Part shown: positions 25,056-33,497 of the stretch, in pieces
How positions within the stretch are numbered: position 1 is the first letter of the stretch
Layout: the number at the start of each line of letters is the position of its first letter
Assembly (NCBI GenBank): GCA_035560555.1
Contig: DATMZF010000061.1
Coordinates: 27,688-91,687, forward strand
DNA length: 64,000 bases
Direction of reading: 5' to 3'
From: UBA11090 sp035560555
Lineage (GTDB): Bacteria > Spirochaetota > Spirochaetia > Treponematales > Rectinemataceae
Made by a program: the position numbers and the translations under genes
The notes under the pieces: model-generated
Database searches by the model: none
Told to the model about the DNA's origin: nothing
Seen by the model: the letters and a program-made list of their open reading frames with translations, nothing else

Positions 25056-25766
25056 TTAAAACAGGCGAAAATCCCCGAGCTGCTTCGCGAATCCTGATTT
25101 ATCCCGCCAGATGACGAAGGATTCGTCGAGATTTTCGGCCCAGATGGCGCGCGCTCGCGCGGGATCGCGGGTCTTGAAGGCTTCGAAGAGTTCTTTTCTA
25201 TGCATGATGCTCCGTTCGAGATGCTCGGGCAGGACAAGCCGCATTACGCGGTAGCGGTCGAATATTTCCCGTTGCGCCCACACCTGCTCGAGAAGTTTGG
25301 CCGATCCGCAGGCGCCGAACACGATTTCGTTGAACTGCTTCACGAGGGGAAAGAGCCGTTCGAGAAGCCGGTCGCCGTCCAAGGTGGCGTTGGCCTCCTC
25401 GATCCGGTCTAGAGTTTTCGCTAACGCGTCGAGTTCGCGGGCGGCGATGCGGGTGGCGGCGTATTGGACGGCGAGGCTCTCCACCGCCTTGCGGATCGCG
25501 AAGCAGTGGGCAAGTTCGCGCGCGGACAGCCCGCATACGCGGTTGCCTTTCATGGGAATGCGTTCGATGTAGCCGCCGCTTTCGAGTTTTTGCAGGGCTT
25601 CGCGCGCTGGAGTCCTGCTCACGCCGAATTCCTCGGCGATTTCGGCGTCGGTGAAGCATGTATCGGTCGCGAGTTCCCCTCGAACGATGGCTTCCCGGAG
25701 GCGGTCGAAAATAATCTCCCTCATCGGTTGGGCGCGAAGATCAGGTTTGTTTTTCAAAATGCTCAT
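25056..25766 (-). CDS. GntR family transcriptional regulator (FCD type)
   Basis: 236 residues from the ATG 9 bases after GAGAGG; the longer open frame reaches 25925 but lacks an RBS. Winged helix with FTDAEIAEEFGVSRTPAREALQKLESGGYIERIPMKGNRV, then an FCD domain with FAIRKAVESLAVQYAATR and MHRKELFEAFKTRDPARARAI. These regulators bind small carboxylic acids. The palindromic GTATAC repeats just upstream suggest autoregulation. The downstream AbrB-type gene is the likeliest target; the citXG operon starts on the other side of the intergenic region and could share control. Confidence 0.85.
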   Translation of the reverse strand: MSILKNKPDLRAQPMREIIFDRLREAIVRGELATDTCFTDAEIAEEFGVSRTPAREALQKLESGGYIERIPMKGNRVCGLSARELAHCFAIRKAVESLAVQYAATRIAARELDALAKTLDRIEEANATLDGDRLLERLFPLVKQFNEIVFGACGSAKLLEQVWAQREIFDRYRVMRLVLPEHLERSIMHRKELFEAFKTRDPARARAIWAENLDESFVIWRDKSGFAKQLGDFRLF

Positions 25767-25824
25767 CGCTGACATCCTCTCGTTTCCATTGGGAATCCCC
25801 TGTCGTCGATAGTGAAAAGAGTGT

Positions 25825-25846
25825 TGTATACCGTATTCTGTATACA
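25825..25846. promoter_or_regulatory. GntR operator candidate
   Basis: Inverted arms TGTATAC (25825-25831) and GTATACA (25840-25846) with an 8-base spacer, between the GntR gene and citXG. Each arm contains the palindrome GTATAC. Confidence 0.55.
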
Positions 25847-26015
25847 CAAAAGCATAAACCTTTACCCTCAAGCTGTAAAGCGGGAGAGCGGTCCTGTCAT
25901 CGCGGTACAGCGGTCTTGATGTCACTGAGGACGGCGGGCTTGGCGTTGCTTAGGGCGGCGGAGAGCCCGTGCCCCTATTGCGCGAATCCTTCGGTCTGTA
26001 CCAGGATGGGGATAT

Positions 26016-27578
26016 ATGGAGACGAAGAAAGCGAAGGCGGCCGCGCCCGTTGTGGCGACTTCTCACGACGAGGTTTTGGCGGTTGAGGCGGCTTTGCATG
26101 ACAACGCGGCTCTATCCGGCAAGGCGGTTTTGGCCGGCCGCCCGGCGGATTCCATCCTCGGGGCGAAAGAAGAACGCTGGGTGAAAAAGCTCGTCATGGC
26201 CAAGGAACTGGCCGAAGGCGGTTTGGGAGAGAGCGCCAGCCTGGCCGTGATCACTCTCCGCATGCCCGCTTCGCTTCGCACTTCCGGAAGGTTCGGCGAG
26301 ATGGCCCTAACCCTGCACCGCTCATTCGCGGGGGCGCTTCGCGGAAAGAGTATCGTCATCCTTCGCGAGGAATTTCGCGTCGGGGGCGACGGACCGGAAT
26401 CCTACCTCGCCGCCGCCGTCGACCCTGTCGCCTTGAAGAGGCTGGCCGTCGACTGGGAGACGAATCACCCCTGGGGAGAGCTGGCCGATCTCGACGTCAT
26501 GGACTCGGGCGGCAACCCCGTCGGTCGCGCCGACTTGGGTTTCCCGCCTCGCGCCTGCCTGATCTGTGGGGAGGACGCGGCCCTCTGCACCACAGAAAGG
26601 CGGCATGGTCTCGCCTCCATCGAAGCGCGCATAGAGGAAATCGCGGCGAGGCCGGAGCTGGCGGAACGGGTGGAGAGGCAAGAGAGGGTGGGGCGGCCGG
26701 AGTGGGCGGCGAGGGATTGTGGCGAAGCAGATAGGCGAATAGGCAGCCTTGCCCTTGCGGCCGCTCTCTACGAGGCATCGGCCGCGCCCAAGCCTGGCCT
26801 CGTCGATCCGCTGTCCAGGGGCGCCCACAAAGACATGGACTATCTGACTTTCATGTCGAGCGCGGCGGCCATCGGTCCATGGTTCGCCGAATTCGCGAGG
26901 CTCGGGCGTCTGCACCACGGCGAACTCTCCGGACTGCTCCCTGCTCTCCGCGAAGCCGGCAAGGCGGCGGAGCGCGACATGTTTGAGGCGACAGGCGGCG
27001 TCAATACGCACAAGGGCCTTATTTTCTCGATGGGGCTGCTCTGCGCGGCGGCCGGCCGCCTGGGGGCGGCCGGCCGCGCCTACGAGGCGCAGTCCTGCGC
27101 CGCGACCGCGGCGGAAATCGCGCGTGGCATCACGCTCCGCGATTTTTCCGGGGCCGCTTCCGCCACGGTCGGCGAGAGGCTCTTCGTCGCCGAAGGGATT
27201 CGCGGCATACGAGGGGAGGCCGAAGACGGATTCCTAGCTGTCATCGGATGCGCCCTGCCTAAACTGGAAGCCGGTTTGGCGGCCGGTCTTTCCTGGAACG
27301 ACGCCATGGTGGGAACCCTTCTCGAGCTATGCTGCGTCGTGGAAGACACAAACGTGCTTGGACGGGCGGGGCGGAATGGCCTGGCCATCCTGCGTTCCGA
27401 AGCCAAAAACGCCCTGAGGCTCGGTGGTATGGCGACGCCGGAAGGCCAAGCCGCCGTCCATGCCATGGATGGAATCCTCATCGAGCGCAATATCAGCCCG
27501 GGAGGATGCGCCGATCTGTTGGCGGTAACGGTCTTCCTTCATCTTTTGACCTCGTCTCGTCCGTCAACTAAAGCCTGA
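26016..27578 (+). CDS. citXG: CitX-CitG fusion (citrate lyase prosthetic-group transferase and synthase)
   Basis: 520 residues. After an Ala-rich N-end of about 50 residues comes a CitX domain (about 50-205) with HPWGELADLDVMD, then GRADLGFPPRACLICGEDAALC. It transfers the phosphoribosyl-dephospho-CoA group to CitD. A charged linker (about 205-243) leads to CitG (about 245-515) with ASAAPKPGLVDPLSRGAHKDMD and TGGVNTHKGLIFSMG. CitG makes the triphosphoribosyl-dephospho-CoA precursor. So both steps of holo-citrate-lyase maturation are on one chain, a fusion known in some bacteria. It serves citCDEF about 6 kb downstream on the same strand. A later ATG may be the true start. Confidence 0.88.
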   Translation: METKKAKAAAPVVATSHDEVLAVEAALHDNAALSGKAVLAGRPADSILGAKEERWVKKLVMAKELAEGGLGESASLAVITLRMPASLRTSGRFGEMALTLHRSFAGALRGKSIVILREEFRVGGDGPESYLAAAVDPVALKRLAVDWETNHPWGELADLDVMDSGGNPVGRADLGFPPRACLICGEDAALCTTERRHGLASIEARIEEIAARPELAERVERQERVGRPEWAARDCGEADRRIGSLALAAALYEASAAPKPGLVDPLSRGAHKDMDYLTFMSSAAAIGPWFAEFARLGRLHHGELSGLLPALREAGKAAERDMFEATGGVNTHKGLIFSMGLLCAAAGRLGAAGRAYEAQSCAATAAEIARGITLRDFSGAASATVGERLFVAEGIRGIRGEAEDGFLAVIGCALPKLEAGLAAGLSWNDAMVGTLLELCCVVEDTNVLGRAGRNGLAILRSEAKNALRLGGMATPEGQAAVHAMDGILIERNISPGGCADLLAVTVFLHLLTSSRPSTKA

Positions 27579-27639
27579 TTCGCCCGGAGTCTGGTGGACG
27601 CCTTGCCCTTCCCGCCGACCCGCGACATACTGAAAGCCT

Positions 27640-28074
27640 ATGGCCAAGCCGAATCCCTATCTCCACAAGACCCAATATTATGAGACCGACCAGATGGGAG
27701 TGGTGCACCATTCTAACTATATCCGCTGGTTCGAGGAAGCGAGGACCGACCTTCTCGAGCGCGCCGGACTAGGCTACGACAAGATGGAGGAGCGCGGCAT
27801 CATCGTACCCGTGCTGGCGGCGTCCTGCGAGTATAAATCGAGCGTCCGCTACGGCGAAACCGTAGCGATACTGCCGAAAGTCGAAATCTATACCGGCCTT
27901 CGTCTCGGCATTTCCTACCGCATCGTCGACGCGTCGACCGGCGAACTCCGCGCTACGGGGGAGACTCGTCATGTTTTCCTCGACGAGAATTTCAAGCCGT
28001 CCTCGCTCAAGCGCAGCCACCCCGATGTGGACGAACTCATGAAAACCTTGCTTGCCTTGGGGCGGGACAGCTAG
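27640..28074 (+). CDS. Acyl-CoA thioesterase, 4HBT/YbgC family
   Basis: 144 residues, single hotdog fold. The signature YYETDQMGVVHHSNYIRWFEEARTDLLERAGL holds the catalytic-type Asp (residue 17) of the 4-hydroxybenzoyl-CoA thioesterase group. It hydrolyses an acyl-CoA in the cytosol. It sits between citXG and the sensor kinase, all on one strand, with gaps of 61 and 41 bases. A role in citrate fermentation (for example trimming acetyl- or citryl-CoA side products) is conceivable but not shown. Confidence 0.87.
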   Translation: MAKPNPYLHKTQYYETDQMGVVHHSNYIRWFEEARTDLLERAGLGYDKMEERGIIVPVLAASCEYKSSVRYGETVAILPKVEIYTGLRLGISYRIVDASTGELRATGETRHVFLDENFKPSSLKRSHPDVDELMKTLLALGRDS

Positions 28075-28115
28075 GATATGGCTTTCGAAAGCACCTTTTA
28101 CGAAGGAATGCCGAC

Positions 28116-31100
28116 ATGAGGTTTATCCTTTTTTTCTTTCTTGCCGCGCTCACCATCTCCCCGGCCGCGGCGGCCGACCCTTCGCGCCTTCAATCCTACG
28201 CCCTCAGCATGGAAGACGGGCTGGCCAACAATTCGGTCTATTGCGCGATCCAGGACCGCACGGGGCTCATGTGGTTCGGCACGTTTGGGGGGCTCTCCCG
28301 CTACGACGGCGAATCATTCGTCACCTACAGACCCCATCAGGGTATCGGCGGCTCCGGGTTCCTGGCGGCTTCCGTCGTGTTCTCGCTTCTGGAAGATTCC
28401 CAGGGGAGGCTCTGGGTAGGCACGGACGGCGGCGGGCTCGCGCGATATAAGCCCGATTCCGACTCCTTCGATGTTTTCAGGGCCAATCCCGGTATCGCGG
28501 GGGCGCTCAGCTCGGACAAGGTCTATGCCCTGGCCGAGGATCGAAGCGGGGAAATCTGGGTGGGATTGGGCGATGGGTCTTTGGGAATTTTCGATCCCCC
28601 GACCGGAAAGTTCAGGAGGGTGGGACAGCCCCCGGAAGAGGGCTACCCCATCCGCTGCATCCTCGTCGACAAGGCCGGCAAGGTATGGGCGGGGACGGAA
28701 GGCGGCGGCCTCCTGCGCTACGACGCGGCCTCCGGGCGCTTCGACATCTTCGCTCATGACGCCCGCGAAAAGGACAGCATAGCCTCGAACATCGTGCGCT
28801 CCCTCCTCGAGGACTCGGGGGGACGGATCTGGGCGGGGCTTGGCGGCGGAGGGGTGGACCTTTTCGACGACGGCCGGTTTTTACACGCTAAGCCCGGCAG
28901 GGGGATAAGCGTTCCACAGAACGCCGTCAGGGCCTTGGCTCAGGATTCGGAGGGAAGCATCTGGGTGGGATACGCCGATTCCGGCCTCGGTTCCATAGAC
29001 GCGTCGACCCTGGAACTCCATCCCCCGAAGCCGGACGAAGAGGCTATGGTCAGATCGATATATCCCGACCGGCGCGGTCTCATGTGGGTCGGTCTCAAGG
29101 ATGGGGGAATCAGGACCTACAATCTGCGTTCGGCCCTTTTCGAGCGCTACCCGACCCGTTCCGACGGCAAAGCGCTGCGGGACCTGCGCGGCATATGTCA
29201 GGACCAGGCGGGGCGAATCCTCGTCGGCTCGGACGGCGGAGGCATCGTCGTCCTGGATGAAAAAGGAGGCCAACCCAAACCGCTGAAGGGGCTCCCCTCC
29301 GACCATCTTTCCAACAAGGTCTATTCGATCCTGTCCGCCAAGGACGGCACCCTCTGGGTCGGCACCGACGGCGGAGGCCTTCTTTCGCTGGACCGAAACG
29401 GGAAAACCCGATCATATCTCCACGACGACGGAGACCCGGACAGCCTCGCGAGCGATGTAGTCTGGGCGCTGTACGCCGATCCCGACGGTACCTTGTGGGT
29501 GGGAACCGAAGGCGGCGGGCTCGATCGCTTCGACGCGGCGAGCGGAACATTCGCCCACTACCGCCCCAACCCGCACGGATCTTCCATCCGAGGCAGCTCG
29601 GTGCGCGCCATTTTCCGAGACTCCCGAGGTCGGCTGTGGGTCGGCACCTGGGACGGCGGGCTTTCGAAGATGGATCCCGGAGCCGCGGACTTCGCGGGCT
29701 ATGGGTATGACGCGGCCGATCCTTTGTCGCTCGGCGATTCGAGCGTCAACTGCATTTTCGAAGACTCCGAGGGTTACGTCTGGGTGGGAACAGGCGGATC
29801 GGGTCTCGCCAAGCTCGACCCGGAGACGGAGAAATTTACCCATTTCTCGGAGAGCGAAGGCCTGATGGGCGCCACGGTCTATGGGATCGTCGAGGATCAG
29901 GGCGGCGATTTGTGGGTGTCCACATCCATGGGACTCTCGCGGATGGATCGGAAGCGGGGGACTTTTTTCAACTTCGGGGTGGAGGACGGCCTGGCTTCGA
30001 AGGAACTCGCGCAGAATTCCTTTCTCCTCGCCCGCGACGGCGGCATCTGGATCGGCGGGATGGGCGGGCTCACCCATTTCGACCCGCGGCGCCTCCCCCG
30101 CGTCGCCCCGAAACCTCCCATCGCCATCCTCGGCATCGAGACTTCGGGCGACGCGGGCACGGCGCCCATGATCAAGCCAGACGCCGATGGGATGAACGAA
30201 ATCGAACTCGGTTACAGGAATTCCGGCCTCAGCTTCCATATCGCCGTCCTCGACTACGCTTCGCCGGGGCGCAACCGCTACGCGATGCGCCTCGAGGGCA
30301 GGCAAAATAACTGGATCGATTTGGGAACGCACAGCCGCGGCACGATAGCGCCGCTCGCTCCGGGCCGGTACATCCTCCGAGTGAGGGGGGCGAACGGAAA
30401 CGGAATCTGGAACGACGAGGGCGCCTCGCTTTCCATCCTCGTCAATCCGCCGGTATGGAGAACCTGGTGGTTCAGCCTCGCCCTGGCGGTCTTCGTCTTG
30501 GCCCTGGTGGCCGGGGCGATAGCCATCCGCGTCCGTTCGCTGAGGCGGCGCAACGAACTGCTCGTGAACTTTTCCCGGCACGTCGAGGCCGCGCGCGAGG
30601 AAGAGCGCATCGCGGCGGCGCGCGAGGTCCATGATGAAATCGGCCAGCACCTGGCCGCCCTCAATATCCAGGCGTATTGGCTTCAGGGCCACCCCAAGGC
30701 GAAGCCGGATGAACGCGAGGAGAGGGTCGAAGAGATGCTCCACTCGATTTCGGACGCCATGGGCTCGGTAAAGGCCGTCGCGACGGCGCTCAGGCCTGTC
30801 GCCCTCGACGCGCTGGCCTTCGACGAGGCGCTGCGCTGGTACCTGCGCTCTTTCGAGCGTCGCAGCGGGATAAAGGCCTCCATCGAGATAGGCGAATCCA
30901 TGCCTCACGTGAAAGGCCCCCTCGCGACCGCCTTATTCCGCATCCTCCAGGAAATGCTGACGAACGTTATGCGTCACTCGGAGGCGAAAAATATCAAGCT
31001 GCGGTACCTGGTGGAGGGGGACAGCCTCCTCCTCGAGATACAGGATGACGGGAAGGGTATAGACGAAGAAAGGGCGAAAGCGGAAGATTCATTCGGCATA

Positions 31101-31322
31101 ATCGGCATGCGCGAACGCTGCGCGGCTTTCGGCGGAACCCTGAAGGTTACGGGCGCGAACGGCCGTGGCACGACCTTCGCCGCGCGCGTTCCGCTTCCGC
31201 CCGCGCCGGGACCGGCGGGGGCGAAAACCATTCCCCATGAAACCATTCTCGAAGGGAAGGTCGACGCCGGCGGAAAGGCGCGGTTCGCGCGACGTTGGGC
31301 AGCCATTTTTAGGAGGCGGTAA
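28116..31322 (+). CDS. Reg_prop beta-propeller sensor histidine kinase
   Basis: 1068 residues. Signal peptide (1-20), then 14 repeats of the Reg_prop type (WVGTDGGGLxRxD pattern, to about residue 650) forming two seven-bladed periplasmic propellers. A Y_Y_Y domain (about 690-765) follows, one membrane helix near 784-806, a HisKA_3 dimerisation region with AAREVHDEIGQHLAAL (phospho-acceptor His839), and a HATPase with LTNVMRH and DDGKGIDEE. The C-end has a short basic tail. It pairs with the LuxR-type regulator whose start overlaps its stop. Location between citXG and citC, and shared sites at the cit and tct promoters, suggest it senses citrate or another polycarboxylate (inference). Confidence 0.92.
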   Translation: MRFILFFFLAALTISPAAAADPSRLQSYALSMEDGLANNSVYCAIQDRTGLMWFGTFGGLSRYDGESFVTYRPHQGIGGSGFLAASVVFSLLEDSQGRLWVGTDGGGLARYKPDSDSFDVFRANPGIAGALSSDKVYALAEDRSGEIWVGLGDGSLGIFDPPTGKFRRVGQPPEEGYPIRCILVDKAGKVWAGTEGGGLLRYDAASGRFDIFAHDAREKDSIASNIVRSLLEDSGGRIWAGLGGGGVDLFDDGRFLHAKPGRGISVPQNAVRALAQDSEGSIWVGYADSGLGSIDASTLELHPPKPDEEAMVRSIYPDRRGLMWVGLKDGGIRTYNLRSALFERYPTRSDGKALRDLRGICQDQAGRILVGSDGGGIVVLDEKGGQPKPLKGLPSDHLSNKVYSILSAKDGTLWVGTDGGGLLSLDRNGKTRSYLHDDGDPDSLASDVVWALYADPDGTLWVGTEGGGLDRFDAASGTFAHYRPNPHGSSIRGSSVRAIFRDSRGRLWVGTWDGGLSKMDPGAADFAGYGYDAADPLSLGDSSVNCIFEDSEGYVWVGTGGSGLAKLDPETEKFTHFSESEGLMGATVYGIVEDQGGDLWVSTSMGLSRMDRKRGTFFNFGVEDGLASKELAQNSFLLARDGGIWIGGMGGLTHFDPRRLPRVAPKPPIAILGIETSGDAGTAPMIKPDADGMNEIELGYRNSGLSFHIAVLDYASPGRNRYAMRLEGRQNNWIDLGTHSRGTIAPLAPGRYILRVRGANGNGIWNDEGASLSILVNPPVWRTWWFSLALAVFVLALVAGAIAIRVRSLRRRNELLVNFSRHVEAAREEERIAAAREVHDEIGQHLAALNIQAYWLQGHPKAKPDEREERVEEMLHSISDAMGSVKAVATALRPVALDALAFDEALRWYLRSFERRSGIKASIEIGESMPHVKGPLATALFRILQEMLTNVMRHSEAKNIKLRYLVEGDSLLLEIQDDGKGIDEERAKAEDSFGIIGMRERCAAFGGTLKVTGANGRGTTFAARVPLPPAPGPAGAKTIPHETILEGKVDAGGKARFARRWAAIFRRR

Positions 31323-31960
31323 TGTTGAGCATCCTCATCGCCGACGATCACTATCTGATCAGAAGGGGACTCAAGCAGCTCCTCGTGGAAAAACTGCCGA
31401 CTCTCAACGTGGACGAGGCTGAGGATGGCTTCCACACCCTCGAGCTGGCCCGCGAGCGGCACTACGACGTCATCGTTCTCGACATTTCGATGCCGGGTAA
31501 AGACGGGCTCGACCTCATCCGCGATCTCAAGGACCTCGATCCCGCGACCCATGTCCTTATACTCAGTATCCAGCCCGAGGAACAGTACGCGCTGCGCGCC
31601 TTCCGGCTCGGGGCGTCGGGCTGCCTCAACAAGTCCGGGGATCCGGGCGATCTCGTGGAGGCGGTCAAGACCGTCGTTACGGGGCGGCGTTACCTGAGCC
31701 CGAAGGCCCAAGAGCTGCTCCTCGACGATGTGGCCGGCGTGGGCACGGCTCCGCCTCATCGTCGTCTCTCGGACCGCGAGTATCAGGTTTTCCGCCTCCT
31801 TGCCTCGGGCAAGACGATCGGGGAGATTTCCGAACTTCTCGCCCTCAGCGTGAAGACCGTGAGCACCTACCGGACGAGGATTCTCGAGAAAATGGGTCTC
31901 GAAAACAACGCACAGATTACGCATTACGCGTTCAAGAATGGACTTATCGGCGATGAGTAG
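31322..31960 (+). CDS. LuxR/NarL-type response regulator
   Basis: 212 residues; the ATG shares one base with the kinase stop (TAATG). REC domain with ILIADDHYLIRRGL and phospho-acceptor Asp54 in VIVLDISMPG. The LuxR-type helix-turn-helix is at the C-end (about 145-205), LSDREYQVFRLLASGKTIGEISELLALSVKTVSTYRTRILEKMGL. It is the evident partner of the Reg_prop kinase. Its likely sites are the TGTAGGAC/GTCCTACA half-sites found right after this gene and before tctC. This is an inference from position; no site data exist here. Confidence 0.92.
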   Translation: MLSILIADDHYLIRRGLKQLLVEKLPTLNVDEAEDGFHTLELARERHYDVIVLDISMPGKDGLDLIRDLKDLDPATHVLILSIQPEEQYALRAFRLGASGCLNKSGDPGDLVEAVKTVVTGRRYLSPKAQELLLDDVAGVGTAPPHRRLSDREYQVFRLLASGKTIGEISELLALSVKTVSTYRTRILEKMGLENNAQITHYAFKNGLIGDE

Positions 31961-31966
31961 CAAAAC

Positions 31967-31985
31967 TGTAGGACAAAAGCCTACA
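31967..31985. promoter_or_regulatory. Palindrome TGTAGG-N7-CCTACA, citC promoter
   Basis: Arms at 31967-31972 and 31980-31985; starts 4 bases past the response-regulator stop region. Same sequence class and layout as 35948-35966. Confidence 0.7.
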
Positions 31986-32000
31986 ACCGAATATGTCCGC

Positions 32001-32035
32001 GTCCTATGGACTATCCGTCGTTGACGCCTCAGACT
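32001..32035 (+). promoter_or_regulatory. citCp: citC promoter: third half-site and -10-like element
   Basis: GTCCTATG at 32001-32008 matches 6 of 8 bases of the half-site GTCCTACA. CAGACT at 32030-32035 would serve as a weak -10. No -35 lies at the right distance, as expected for an activated promoter. The ATG at 32043 is about at the predicted start of transcription. Confidence 0.45.
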
Positions 32036-32042
32036 TCAGCGT

Positions 32043-33152
32043 ATGATGGAAGGAAGTGACGGTTTGGAAACGCGGATATATCCGCCCTTTCTCCCCGAGG
32101 ACCGCGCCCAGATCATCGCCTTCCTCGCCTCGCGCGGCCTGAGCTGGGACGAGGATCCGGATTACTCCGTCGCCGTGCTCCGCGATGGCGGGATGGTGGG
32201 CGCGGGCTCGCTTTCCGGCCGCATCGTGAAGGGGCTCGCCGTCGACGAGAGGCTCGCGGGCGAAGGCTTGATGCTGCGTATCCTCTCGGAACTCGAAGCC
32301 GAGGCCGGACGCCGGGGCATCGTTCGCCCCTTCATCTTCACGTCCCCGCCCAACCGGGCGATTTTCGAGTCCCTGGGGTACCGCCTCGTCGGCGAGGCTC
32401 CCGGCGCCTCCGTCCTCCTTGAGAAGGGCGACGGCATCGGACGCTGGTGCGCCGAACTTCGCGGCATCGCCGGCTCCGCCGGCCGGGCCGCTTCCACCGC
32501 CTCCGCCGCTCCCATCGGCACGGCAGCTCCCGTCGGCCCCGTCTCAGCCCTTGTCATGAACTGCAATCCCTTCACGCTGGGGCATCTCCACCTGGTGCGG
32601 ACGGCCGCCGCCCGGTCCTCGCGGGTTTTTCTCTTCGTCGTGGCCGAGGAAGCCTCATCCTTTCCCTACGCGACGAGACTGCGGCTTGTCAGGGAAGGCA
32701 CGGCCGAATTCCCGAATGTCGTCGTCGTCCCGGGCAACGAATACATCGTCTCGAGGGCGACCTTTCCGACCTATTTCCTCAAGGATAAGGCGGGCGCCGC
32801 CGCCCAGATACACGCGCGTCTCGACGTGGACATCTTCGGACGGCACATCGCCCCGGCGGTCGGCGCCACGAGGCGCTTCATCGGGGAGGAGCCTTACAGC
32901 GAGGTAACGGCCATCTACAACGGCGTGATGAAGGAATGGCTTCCTTCCTACGGGATAGAGGTCGTGGAGATTCCCCGCCTGGCCGACCGCGGGGGCGCGG
33001 CGGTGAGCGCGTCTACCGTCCGGCGTTTTATACGCGAGGGAAATCTTGAAAAATCCCGCGATATCGTTCCGCCTAGCACCTGGAATTATTTGATCTCGGA
33101 GGAAGCCGCGCCCGTTCTGGAACGCATAGCGGCCTCCGATGGCAGACATTAA
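32043..33152 (+). CDS. citC: [Citrate (pro-3S)-lyase] ligase CitC
   Basis: 369 residues. N-terminal GNAT-like domain (about 1-140), then an Ala/Ser-rich stretch (about 140-160, SAGRAASTASAAPIGTAAP), then the nucleotidyltransferase domain with NPFTLGHLHLV (the HxGH-type ATP site) and SASTVRRFI. CitC acetylates the prosthetic-group thiol of CitD with acetate and ATP, activating citrate lyase. The start is uncertain: ATG 32043 or 32046 have no SD, while TTG at 32064 lies about 10 bases after GGAAGG. The citD gene follows after 24 bases. Confidence 0.88.
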   Translation: MMEGSDGLETRIYPPFLPEDRAQIIAFLASRGLSWDEDPDYSVAVLRDGGMVGAGSLSGRIVKGLAVDERLAGEGLMLRILSELEAEAGRRGIVRPFIFTSPPNRAIFESLGYRLVGEAPGASVLLEKGDGIGRWCAELRGIAGSAGRAASTASAAPIGTAAPVGPVSALVMNCNPFTLGHLHLVRTAAARSSRVFLFVVAEEASSFPYATRLRLVREGTAEFPNVVVVPGNEYIVSRATFPTYFLKDKAGAAAQIHARLDVDIFGRHIAPAVGATRRFIGEEPYSEVTAIYNGVMKEWLPSYGIEVVEIPRLADRGGAAVSASTVRRFIREGNLEKSRDIVPPSTWNYLISEEAAPVLERIAASDGRH

Positions 33153-33176
33153 TAGAGAATATAAGGAGAAGATGCG

Positions 33177-33497
33177 ATGGACATCATCAAATCGGCGACA
33201 GCGGGCACGCTGGAATCCTGCGACGCCGCCGTCACCGTCGAAACCTTGGAGCCGGGAGCGTCCAGCTCCGGCGATAGCCTTGAAATAGTGGTTGAAAGCG
33301 CGGATAAGCGCTTCGCCGGGCGGGTGCGCGAAGTGGCGACCGCCGCCCTCGTGGAGCTGGGTGTGGTCAGCGCCCGCGTGACGATACGCGACAGAAGCGC
33401 CCTGGACTGCACGATCCGTGCCAGGGTCCAGACGGCGTGCCTGCGCGCCGCCGGACGCGACGCCTCGGCGACACTACCCTGGGAGTACCTTAAATGA
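33177..33497 (+). CDS. citD: Citrate lyase acyl carrier protein CitD (gamma subunit)
   Basis: 106 residues, normal for CitD. The N-end MDIIKSATAGTLESCDAAV carries Ser14, the position that holds the phosphoribosyl-dephospho-CoA arm in known CitD. The body has the TALVELGV segment and ends in a DAS..LPWEYLK region. It carries the acetyl/citryl thioester between CitF and CitE. SD AAGGAG lies 9 bases before the ATG. Its stop overlaps the citE start by 4 bases. Confidence 0.93.
   Translation: MDIIKSATAGTLESCDAAVTVETLEPGASSSGDSLEIVVESADKRFAGRVREVATAALVELGVVSARVTIRDRSALDCTIRARVQTACLRAAGRDASATLPWEYLK

Noticed and set aside
25767..25925. Upstream part of the GntR frame (ATG at 25925)
   Set aside because: No SD there. 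It includes the operator-like GTATAC repeats, and homologous GntR proteins begin near the chosen start.
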